Below are positions 47,262 through 56,723 of a stretch of 64,000 bases of DNA, one piece after another. Numbering within the stretch: position 1 is the stretch's first letter; every line of letters starts with the position of its first letter. This DNA comes from Microstegium vimineum. Its lineage: Eukaryota; Streptophyta; Magnoliopsida; Poales; Poaceae. The translations under genes and the position numbers were made by a program. The notes under the pieces are model-generated. The model was not told the DNA's origin and made no database searches. It worked only from the letters and a program-made list of their open reading frames with translations. Location of the stretch: contig CM039129.1 in the NCBI GenBank assembly GCA_022036555.1, forward strand, positions 31,588,051-31,652,050, given 5' to 3'.

Positions 47262-48964
47262 TGTTGGCACAAATTATGACCATCCTTTACATAGCCAAAA
47301 CGTTGCCACCAATCCAAGGATCAAGGGTAAACAAACAAATCATGAGCATAATTTATCAAATAACTAGTTCCACATGTCCATGAGTGTTTGAGTGCAGGAA
47401 TGAACAAATGAAGCAAATGAGAGCAAGTGGGACCCACATAGGGGGTCGGCCGACCACCCTATGGGCCCACTTAGCTCCCGTCTCGGCCCTGATCCAAGAG
47501 AAGCACTCAAGGGTGATTTCCAACCACTGGATCACTTTGTGCTTTCTCTCAACGGTTCACAAGCATACCACATCGATCCATGGGCCCACACCATGGAGAT
47601 AAACGTAGCAACCATCCCAGAACCAACATTCAACATCCATGACAAGTGGGACAAGCACCTGGGTGACTGAGGTGGGCTAGACACCCCAAGGGGGGGTTGG
47701 CTGATCCACCATTGGGCCCACCAGGCCCCCACTTGGTCCCTGACCAGTGGGGCCACCTCCAAGAGGACAGAGGAGGGCCCACTGGCCATAGGGGGGATCG
47801 GCCGATCCACTCCCTAGGTCGGTTGGCTCCGTCAATCGCCATACTCCTCCCCCCACATGATGAATCACATCCATCCATGCCTTGGTCGGTTTCAAGGTCG
47901 GTTGGATCCAAGGGTGGAGGATGGAAGGCCCTGGATCGCTGACATGGCATCAGAGTAGCCCCTACTCCACCTCCCACTATAAATAGAGGGCCATACCCCC
48001 CTCTCCAAACATGAAGAAGAAGCCTACAAGCTCTATTCCTTAGATTGTTCTAGGAGTTAGTCTAGTGTGGGAGTTAGAGTTGAGTCGAGCTGTGCTCGAG
48101 ATTTCTGGAGTTGTCTTCTAGAGAGTCTGGTATAGCTCTTGTATCTTTCCTTCTTTGTAAGACTTTACCTTTATCAATATATATCTTTCTTTTTACTTTA
48201 CTTAGTATTTACTTTGAGCATTTGTATACTAGATATAGTCTTGCTATATCCTTTCGCTATTTAATAGCCTTCACACCATAGTCTGTGATCCTTGTGACCT
48301 TTCCCGTATGCGATCATTGCCTGTCATAGGGTGCTTTGATTATAGATTGTAGTCAAAGTAGTAAGTTCTGTGTAAGCGTGGTGCTTATACATCATCTTAT
48401 CCTTGGTTATCGCTTGCTGCATGGATTGTTTGTGGTAGCTAGCAAGAGGTAACAGCCTTGTCTAGTCTTTGTATTCCACCACGTGTTCTTAGGAAAGTTC
48501 TTAAAAGGTAAGGCCCCCGTAAGAAGAGGGCGCAGTCCGGTAGGAGTCTTTTCCTCCTACTGATCTATCCCCTCGCCTAGCATACTTGTATTGAGGAGAC
48601 AAACTATAGTGTCTAGACTAGTTATTTAGCTAAGTATATTGAAGTAGAGTGAAGTACATAGGAGTCCATGTTCTCTTCTTGTTGTCCTCCCACCTAGCTA
48701 GTCTCTGAGGTCCGTTCTAAGTATCTTTTATCGTAGTCTCTTCATTCATCAACCCCTTCCTATCACATATATCATTTACCCCCCTTTACTAGTTGGTACT
48801 AAGTTGAGGTACTCTCTAGGATCTCTCTCTAATTATCATTTCTAGCCAGCTTTTCGTTGGGATAAAATCAATTACGATACCTTGGAATACTCCTAGGTGA
48901 AGTGCTACAATGGTATAATCTGTACTCTTACGAATTTATCCAATAGTCATAAGAAATACCAACA
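47262..48964 (+). repeat. R2 3' LTR
   Basis: 1703 bp with the same ends as 37125-38825. TATA box at 47978-47985. Dyads at about 47438 (perfect GGTCGGCCGACC), 47687 and 47787 (GGATCGGCCGATCC). Confidence 0.92.
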
Positions 48965-48969
48965 ACTAC
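48965..48969. repeat. Target-site duplication of R2 (right), ACTAC
   Basis: This matches 37120-37124. The R1 reading frame for the protease tail continues directly after it. Confidence 0.9.
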
Positions 48970-50313
48970 CGAGTTACCTTTCGGCGAAGGCTCCTCGATA
49001 TTAAGTCCATGGAGTAGGACTCTCCTTCTTGTTCATTCTTCAGGTGCACTTGATGGCTCCAGAGATGGAGACCGTGGTGTGTGCACCTCCTTTGCTTTCC
49101 AAGCCTGCCTTGGATTGGTGGGCTCGTCCTTCTTGAGTTCATTGATCTTGGTCTCCGAGTATTGCTTCTTTTTGCATGGAGCTTGAACTCTTCTTCTTGG
49201 TGGTTATGCCTTAACCTATTTGTTAAATTTATAACCATTGAAAGCCCACTTTACCTTGTGACTCGAGAAATGGAAATGGATTTGGCCCGATCCCACATAG
49301 ATGACCGCATTGGTGGTGTTGAGGAAGGGCCTTCCCAGGATGACAGGGACATCCACATTGGCTCCCATGTCCAAGATGATGAAATCGGTAGGGATGTATT
49401 CATCTTGGATGTTCACCAAGATATCCCTCATGAGTCCCTCGGGAAACGTCATCGTTTGATCCGCCATTTGCAAACGAACACATGTAGGGAGCAAGGGTCC
49501 CCCTAATAGATTATCATAAGTTACCTTGGACATGATGTTGACACCTGATCCAAGGTCGCAAAAGGCGTTGTGGAAGGTTTGTTGTCCGATTGAGCATTTG
49601 ACCGTCGGGTGGCCTGGATCTTCCTTCTTCATGATGAAGGGAGGATCGAGAAGATAGCCCCAATAGGAGCCAAGTGGAGGCTTACCGAACCTCATTGTAA
49701 CCATATTCACATGCTTAATTGAATCCTCTGATTTCCTAGGAATCTTACCTTGTTCTATAGATGACATAGTTGTTGCTAATTGAGCTAATTGTGTTTCTAG
49801 CATTTTATTAAAGCGCAATTGATTTTTCATAGCAGTTGCAAAGCTATCCATTTTCTCACCAAGATTTTCAAGAACTTTATCAGTGGCAATCATGTTTTTA
49901 TTTATACCATCATTAATTTTAGATTGACCAAGAACAAGATATTTCAATGAAGGCTGGTTATTATAGGAATTGTAGTTATTGTAATTGCTATTACCTCCAT
50001 TACCTTGGTAGAAGGGGCATGAATTCCAACTTCTTTGTTGTTGGGGTCGATACCCGTTGTTGTTGCTGATGAAGTTCACGTCCTCCTTCGATGTCTCGAG
50101 GTAGTTGTTGCCCGAGTGATCATTTCCTCTGCACACCTCGCACCATGGATCAGCTTCAATAGCTTGTGCGGTGGCAATGGGGTAGATGATATCTCGTTCC
50201 TTCTTGACAGAGAGCAATGGGGTAGATGGCATCTCGGTCCATCTTGACAGAGAGCATGTCCACCTCATTGATGGTGTGCATACCTCTCCTCTTTGGCCGA
50301 AGATGTTCCTCAC
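48966..50313 (-). pseudogene. R1 gag C-terminus and protease-like domain
   Basis: A long frame (50313 to about 49216) continues in a shifted frame to 48966. It has a zinc knuckle of the CX2CX4HX4C type (CEVCRGNDHSGNNYL, whose last Cys is changed to Tyr), an Asn-rich linker, and an aspartic-protease-like segment with CDLGSGVNIMS and later ILGRPFL. The acidic/proline tail parallels that of R2 (SPEPSSAPEE). The knuckle defect and the shift near 49230 indicate decay. R2 inserted at the very end of this frame, at 48965. Confidence 0.78.
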
Positions 50314-51081
50314 CCCATCCTTGGTTGATCACCATTTTCTTGATGAGGTCCTTGGCATTCCTCACTGTGTGTTGAAGGAATGCCCCTCTAGCGGCAGCAT
50401 CAAGGTGACTACGAGCCATGCTAGACAGCCGGTGGTAGAATCCTTGAATCAAGAGCCAGTCGTCTATCCCATGATGAGGACAGACACGAATGTACTCTTG
50501 GAGACGCTCCCATGCTTCGGGAATCGTTTCGTCAGACTATTGTTGGAAGCTTGAAATCTTTCCACGAAGAGCATTGGTTTTGCCCGTCGGGAAGAACTTC
50601 TTGAGGAATGCGTTAGCACACCTCTCCCATGTAGTAGCTCCTTCTTTGTGTGTGGGCGTAGAACCATTGCTTCGCCTTCCCCAATAACGAGAATGGGAAA
50701 AGACGAAGGCGAATGGCGTCAGACGCCACTCCCTTGATAGTAAAGGTGCCACACAACTCCATGTAGATGAGCATTGGCATGCTCATGGGGCTTCCCGCAA
50801 AATGGATTGTCCACCTTGTGGATCAAGGCGGGCTTCAGCTCGAAGGTGGCATCCCCGAAGTTGACTTCAGGGTCCTGAGCTACGTGGGTAGCAGACGGAG
50901 CTGAGAAGTCAGAGATTGCCTTCTGGGCCATAATTTCCTTGAGTGGTGGTGTATAGCCTCCTTCCTCGAATGGATTCAGGGTCGAGATGAACCTCTGAGG
51001 TGGAACTTGACAACGTCTAGTCCTCCTCAACAGCTGTTCGGGATCTTCTAGATAGTTTCCCGGCAGTTGGAAACCGCTCAT
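50314..51081 (-). pseudogene. R1 gag, capsid part (frameshifted)
   Basis: The frame opens with MSGFQLPGNYLEDP at 51081 and runs to about 50750, where frameshifts begin. Further Gag phrases (EATTWERCANAFLKKFFP, then NAKDLIKKMVINQGWGEE) are found in other frames. They match the retrotransposon-gag domain of Athila elements and the R2 gag at 38972-39869. The product would be the structural protein of the virus-like particle. At least two frameshifts make this copy non-coding as a whole. Confidence 0.75.
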
Positions 51082-51200
51082 ACACTATCTGGCTTCACAA
51101 GAAAGGAAGACACAGATAGGGGTAAGACCCTATGACTAATTGATAACTAAGTTACCGAGAATCTCTGGATATAATCTAATTACAATTTCTAGGCTAAGCT

Positions 51201-51219
51201 TTCCCCGGCAACAACACCA
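51201..51219 (-). other. R1 primer-binding site
   Basis: Just inside the 5' LTR, the minus strand reads TGGTGTTGTTGCCGGGGAA. It resembles the R2 site (TGGCACCGTTGTCGGGG) and the complement of the plant tRNA-Asp 3' end that is reported as primer for Athila elements. Two or three bases differ from a perfect match, as expected in an old copy. Confidence 0.6.
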
Positions 51220-51228
51220 GAAATGCTT

Positions 51229-52901
51229 GTTGGTATTCTTATGACTATTGGATAAATCCGCAAGCGCACAGATTATACCGTTGCAGCACTTCACCTAGGA
51301 GTATTCCAAGGTATCGTAATTTATATTTTCCCAAGGGAAAGCTGGACTAGAAATGATAATTGGATAGAGATCCTAGAGAGCACCTCAACTTAGTACCAAC
51401 TAGTATAGGGGGGTAAACGATATATGTGATAGGAAGGGTTGATGAATGAACAAGCCAAGGTACATGATACTTAGAACGAACTAGATAGTATAGCTAGGTG
51501 GGAGGACAACGAGAGAGTAAAGGGACTCCTATGTAATTCACTCTACTTCAATATACTTAGCAAATTAATTAGTCTAAACACTATAGTTTGTCTCCTCAAT
51601 ACATGTATGCTAGGCGAGGGGATAGATCAGTAAGAGGACAAAACTCCTACCAGACCGCGCCCTCTTCTTACGGGGGCCGTTCCTTTTAAGAACTTGCCTA
51701 AGAACACGTGGTGGAATACAAAGACTAGATAAGGTTGTCACTCTCTTGCTAGCTACCACAAACAATCCGTGCAACAAGCGGCAACCATGGATAAGATGAT
51801 GTATAAGCACCACGCTTACACACAACTTATTACTTTGACTACGATCTATAATCAAAGCACCCTATGACATGTAATGATCGCATACGGGAAAGGCCACAAG
51901 GATCACAGACTATTGATGTAAATGCTAGTAATAAGCAAAAGCATATAACAATACTATAGTAATGCTGAAAAGTAATATATTGAATAAGGTAAAGTCTTAC
52001 AAAGAAGGAAAGATACAAGAGCTATACCAGACTTTCTAGAAGACGACTCCGGAAACCCTGAGCGCAGCTCGACTCAACTCTAACTCCCACTCTAGACAAA
52101 CTACTAGAGCAATCTAAGGAATAGAGCTTGTAGGCTTCTTCACCATGTGTAGAGAGGGGGGGGGTATGAGCCTCTATTTATATTGGGAGGTGGGCTAGGG
52201 GCTACTCCATCGCCACATCATTGATCCAGGAGGTTTCAATTCTCCACCCTTAGATCCAACTGCCTCTAAACCGACTTGGAGTGGATGGTTGTGATCTTTA
52301 GCATGTGTTAAAAAAGTATGACGGTTACTGGGGCCTGAACCGACCTAGGGGGAGGTCGTCCGACCCCCCCCTATGGCCTGTGGGCCATGCCATCACCTTC
52401 TAGAAGCAGCCCCACTGTTCAGAGACCAAGTGAGGGCCTGGTGGGCCTAGTGAGAGGTCGGCCGACCCCCTCTTGGGGTCTTTGGCCCACCTCGGCCTCT
52501 CAGGTGCGGGTCCCACTTGTCATTGATATTGGTTGTTGGTTCTGAGGTAATTGTCATGTTGATCCCCTTGATGTGGGCCCATGAATCCATGTGCTTTGCA
52601 TGTGATCCGTTGAGAGAAAGCACAGAGTGATCCTAGGGTTGGAATTCACTCTGAGCTACTTCTCCTAGATCATGGCCAAGGGGGAGAGCTGGTGGGCCCA
52701 TAGGGAGGTCGTCCGACCCCCTATGTGGGTTCCACTGGCTCTCCTTTGCTCCATTTCTTCCATCCTACAATCACATACTTCATGGACATGTGGAACTTGT
52801 TATTTTATAAAGTATGCTCATGATGTGATTGTTTATCCTTGATCCTGAGGTTGTTGACATCATTTCAGTTATATAAAAGTGTATCATTGTTGGTGCCAAG
52901 A
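51229..52901 (-). repeat. R1 5' LTR, complete
   Basis: This 1673-bp LTR is bounded by TGTTGGTATT and GCCAAGA on the plus strand. A TATA box for minus-strand transcription lies at 52175-52182 (TATTTATA on the plus strand). Three dyads of the GGTCGGCCGACC type lie at about 52344, 52455 and 52698, with spacings of about 111 and 243 bp that match the R2 LTRs. It is similar to both R2 LTRs but clearly more diverged near its outer end. Confidence 0.88.
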
Positions 52902-52906
52902 GTAGT
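52902..52906. repeat. Target-site duplication of R1 (right), GTAGT
   Basis: This matches 5958-5962. The flanking LTR terminus reads GCCAAGA instead of the expected GCCAACA, one base different from the R2 copy. Confidence 0.85.
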
Positions 52907-52937
52907 TGCATTATATTATTTGCATTGTGTTTTGTAG

Positions 52938-53731
52938 ATCACCAAGCAAATTAAGGGAGGCGTAATTAGTGATGTCTTATTGCATGCACTTGCTAAAGGA
53001 CCGGATCCTCGAGCCCATGTGTTCAGTAGATGCTTTATCAATGGTTTCTTGTTCCGAACAGCTTCTACAGAGAAAAGGCTGACCATAAGAAATAGTGGCA
53101 TTTGTGTGAAGGGTGATGGCAGCACCGACAATATGACATGGTATAGAGTGGTTAAAAAAGTAATTGCTCTTTAGTTCTAGAAGGGAAAAGAAGTTACTTT
53201 GTTTGAGTGTGATTGGTACGATGTACCAGCTACAACTACGAGCAAAGGAAAATGATATAAGAAGGATCAATATGGGATTGTCGACATCGATACTAGTCGT
53301 TATAGATATTCTAGTGACCCCTATATTTTGGCAACACAAGCTGAACTAGTTTTGTATGCTGACATACCAAACAAGCCTCATTGGTGTTCTGTTGTCGCAA
53401 TGAAGCCTAGGAATTTGTTTGCCATGCCAGAATCAAGTGAAAAAGATGACGGTGACATGGACATATCCTTGCTCAAAGTGGATGTACAAGACAGGAGTGT
53501 GAAGTACGCCAACGTATGGATTTGTCAAGTTGGAGGAGACCAGGATTGGAAGGCTCTAGTGGAGATTCAAGTGTTATTCAACTGGCGATTACCCAATCCG
53601 TTCCTGAACCAGATCAAGCAACAATTGTTGATGCAGAAGACGATTTAGATGATGAAACATACATTGATGATGGAGTCATTGCACTAGCTTCAACTGTTGG
53701 CGATCCCGAGGATGATGATTTCTTTATTTAA
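52938..53731 (+). pseudogene. TNP2-like CACTA transposase, 3' part (broken)
   Basis: This is the C-terminal exon of the transposase interrupted at 5904. It begins directly after an AG acceptor at 52936-52937. It contains LLHALAKGPDPRAHVFSRC and, after stops near 53173, the DUF4216-like phrase VTLFECDWYDVP. An acidic tail follows, ending in a stop at 53729-53731. At least three stops and a frameshift near 53520-53560 break it. Its reading phase matches a splice from the exon ending at 5904. R1 with its 5-bp duplication lies entirely within the intron between the two parts. Confidence 0.78.
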
Positions 53732-54442
53732 GTCTATTTTATGATTAGTTTTTTTTCTGGACCTGGATGACCATATCTTTCTATAAGTCTACTGTATTAA
53801 TAAGTGTTGATGGATGCCGCAGTTCTAAGTTAATATTTGCATAATTTCTATTTTTAATCTTTTTTATTTGATTAGAAATTCCTATTAAGTAAGATCAGAG
53901 TTAAATAAGGATCATGAATTTCCATTTATATTATTATTTAAATATATCTCGAAGCTACCTATTACTGCAAATATTAACTAGCTAATCTAGTGCAAAACAT
54001 GTTAACTAGTTAATTCAATGGATGTCTTTGTTATCAATAAAATAAATAATAGACTTTGAATTCTGTGAAAAGGATAAAGCATAAATAGATATGTAACATT
54101 CTATCATCAAGTGCTTAATTATCAGCTGTACATCAAACCAGATATATTTGTCAACACAACCAAGAAGACAACCATTCAACCCAGATAAATAGATAAAAGA
54201 TATATATATATATTTAAACAAAACCAACAACAATAGTACTTAACATAAGCCGTACTTAACAGTAGTACTTAACTGATTACACAAGTAATTAAGTCATAAT
54301 ACATAAGAACAACCATCCTAGCTAAGGAGCATTAGTTGACAGTCCACCATCCTAGTTAAGAGCTAACGGAGGGGGAGGAAGAGCCCGAGGGTGCCGGCTC
54401 CTTGTAATACTTGCGCTGCAGGAGGACACAAATGTTATCGGC
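53732..54442. other. CACTA intergenic AT-rich DNA
   Basis: This follows the transposase stop and precedes T2. It is AT-rich, with a short TA repeat around 54199-54212. Apart from the possible minus-strand exon described separately, I see no coding signal. It probably holds the transposase 3' untranslated region and the space between the two CACTA genes. Confidence 0.5.
54356..54442 (-). other. Possible minus-strand C-terminal exon interrupted by T2
   Basis: On the minus strand a frame ends with a stop at 54356-54358 and is open up to the T2 boundary. If T2 and one copy of its target duplication are removed, it stays open to about 61690, giving a stretch with QRKYYKEPAPSGSSSP near its end. 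The continuous frame across the insertion point is suggestive of a gene. I do not recognise the protein, and the plus strand is also open over part of it, so coding status is uncertain. Confidence 0.25.
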
Positions 54443-55239
54443 TGTTGACGCCGTTTTTTGTACGGGTCGATATTAAACCAAGTATATTGATCGGCAAAGG
54501 AGTAAATGATGTTTCTCATCGGCATTAAGGTACTATCGGTTTAATTACCGATAGAAACAGAAGAATCTACCGATGGTGAGTGTGATGGAAAAAGCGTCAA
54601 AGAGGAAAGAAGATATGTTTTGCCGATAAGAAAGAATTACCAATGGATACAGGTTGGTGTGGCTGACGTCAGCAGGAAGTTGCCGATGGAAATAGAAGGA
54701 AGTTGCGGATTGAAGGAATCTGCCGATGGAAAGTTTCATCGTAGGGAAGATAGATAAGGAAACTGGCAATTTTATACTAGTATTATTGTTTTAGTTTGAG
54801 TCCGACTCTTGCACGAGTCGTTTTATTTCCTTGAAAATAGGGGTTTTGTTTGGTATGAGTCATGTCCATGTATAACTCCTTTTACCGGAGTATAAATATG
54901 TACCTAGGGCTCGTATGAGAAGATATTCAATACAATCAAACAAATCTATTATTTTCGTCTTACTTTTCAGCATCTACTTTTTTCGCATTAGTTATAGTTT
55001 ATCTATGAGTTCTTACGATTTCGACGGGCTGCATCTACAAGATCTCTGTCTACCTCGCGAGTTCCGCTTTTTGAGCAATCTGAGCCTTGACGTCCGGGCG
55101 TATCGCTGTCGTCTCGTTCATCATTGTTCTAGTTATCGTCCTTGTTGATTAACTGGTCAAATCAACTGGCACACCTTTGGATATCGAGTTCGGGTATAAG
55201 CCTGAGGTGTTCGCAGATCCGATGTTTTTTGTGTCAACA
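54443..55239 (+). repeat. T2 5' LTR
   Basis: 797 bp, TGTTGACGCC...GTGTCAACA. TATA box TATAAATA at 54891-54898. Contains about eight ATCGG/CCGAT words in its first 350 bp. Confidence 0.92.
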
Positions 55240-55246
55240 CCTCTTT

Positions 55247-55264
55247 TGGCACACCTGGTGGGAC
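55247..55264 (+). other. T2 primer-binding site (candidate)
   Basis: TGGCACACCTGGTGGGAC follows the 5' LTR by seven bases and matches the T1 site with one change. Confidence 0.55.
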
Positions 55265-55290
55265 CCTAGATACATCTCTTGATCAAGATC

Positions 55291-56723
55291 ATGGGTGGTT
55301 CTACTGACGTTGATCCGAGGAACGTCATTGAAGTCTCCGAAGCAGATCTGAAAGATGATCAGAAGCAAGCTATGGAGCAAGCTATGGAGGAATACAAGCA
55401 GCTATATCTGAAGTCCTTCAGCCTAAATAGGAGTGGCAAAGCAGCTCAGAAGCAAGATCCGCCGTCGCCACGACAGGTCACTTTCGACGTCAATCCTGGT
55501 AAATTTCAAGAGATGGTTAATTCTGCATTAAATCAAGCATTGATTAGCCACTCTACTATGTTGTCCAACGTTGTACACAACGCTGTTATGCGATCCTTCA
55601 AAGAAGGGCAGGCATCTCATTATGTTGGTCCATCGTATCATCAATCTGGATCGGCATCTACTATAACTCCATCGGCGATCCCAGCGGCATCCTCCCAGCT
55701 TGCGAAGCTGTCTGCCGGTGAAGTTACTCTAAAATCAAGCCTTGTAAATGTTGTTCGGCTGAATACAGATCCAGTAGCACTGGATGTGTCAGGACCTGAA
55801 ATCCAGAGCCAACCGATTCCTACTAGCCGATGGGGATATGATATGCCTCCAAATTCATCGACCGATGCCAAGTCGATCCAAGGTGACGATACGGCGGGAA
55901 AAGCCCATGTGGAATCGGCAGTATCAATGCAGCCGATGAATCCAGTGATGCATTATGCTACACCTTCTCCAAACGGGAAGTCATCAATAAGAAGTCCTCA
56001 GATGGTGATACCCAAGATGCCTTGTGGGCGACCATCGGCAAGTGCTCTGCTGATGCAACAAAATAGGGCAGATGCAGGCTATCCTTTGATGATAAATCCT
56101 CAGACGGGGGTATCAATACAACAAGGAGGTCAATCTATTGATTATCCTAGAATGCAAGGGCAACAGGCTCCGAATGGATATCAATTATCGATAAATCACA
56201 TGCCGATGACTTGTGATCCTAGATGGAATGGTCAGACATCAATGCAACAGCAGTTGGTGCAACCTGGATATCAAGTGGCAGGAGCACAACAATACCATTA
56301 CCCAGTGGATGTTCAAAATGAGATGTTGATAGTATCTCAAAATACTCCAGCTGGTGTCCAAGGATATACATCGATAGATCAGCCGATGTATAATGTTCAG
56401 CAACATGGTGTTGCGCTTATGCCAATCGGATCGGTTTACTTACCACAGAGGTAAGAAGGGATGTATCTACCAGTCCAACCGATAAATATACAACCAATGC
56501 GTCGGCAGGGTCAAAATGTATACTGGGCCGATGAGATCGCCGAAGTGACGAAAGGACAATTCGGTAGTAAACCTGAGGTCGATACATATTCTTATCGAAC
56601 ACCATACCCTCAGGCATATGATTTGGTTCCTCTTCCAAATCGGTACGAGGTGTCGAATTTCACAAAGTTTTCTGGTTTCCAAATTACACCGATCCAAGCA
56701 GTCGGTTCTGAAGAGGTGTTTTA
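55291..56723 (+). pseudogene. T2 gag, N-terminal extension with truncated capsid
   Basis: The frame from the ATG at 55291 (MGGSTDVDPRNVIEVSEADL) is open to 56454, longer than the T1 counterpart and Gln/Pro/Ser-rich. After one stop it continues with RQGQNVYWADEIAEV and VSNFTKFSG, the start of the capsid domain. It then jumps straight to sequence equivalent to T1 32700-32750, just before pol. About 1.9 kb covering capsid, zinc knuckle and protease is deleted at about 56680. Confidence 0.75.

Larger units (their letters stand above)
37125..48964 (+). mobile_element. R2: second copy of the Athila-like pol-less family
   Basis: Plus-strand element: LTR 37125-38825, primer site, gag (38972-39869, interrupted by C2), gag C-terminus and protease-like domain (42911-44071), spacer with dyads, shortened ORF1 (45244-45861), 1.4 kb noncoding, polypurine tract TTGGGGGATCT (47251-47261), LTR 47262-48964. 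A perfect ACTAC duplication frames it. It sits in R1, in opposite orientation, at the end of the R1 protease frame. Without C2 it is about 8.8 kb, and adding the 873 bp absent from ORF1 gives about 9.7 kb, agreeing with R1. No RT or integrase is present. Confidence 0.9.
5963..52901 (-). mobile_element. R1: Athila-like, pol-less LTR retrotransposon (host of further insertions)
   Basis: R1 reads on the minus strand. In order it has a 5' LTR at 51229-52901, a primer site, gag and protease-like sequence (48966-51081), a ~1.1 kb spacer, an ATHILA-ORF1-like gene (22142-23634), 3' noncoding DNA, and a truncated 3' LTR (5963-6556). It is interrupted by R2 (37125-48964), T1 (24672-37049), C1 and X. 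The native pieces total about 7.7 kb. Comparison with R2 implies about 1.9 kb lost where X and C1 now meet. No reverse transcriptase or integrase sequence belongs to it. A perfect GTAGT target duplication frames the whole unit, so these two LTR ends are the original ones. Confidence 0.85.

Noticed and set aside
54199..54212. TA dinucleotide repeat
   Set aside because: A short ordinary microsatellite in AT-rich intergenic DNA. No further significance seen.
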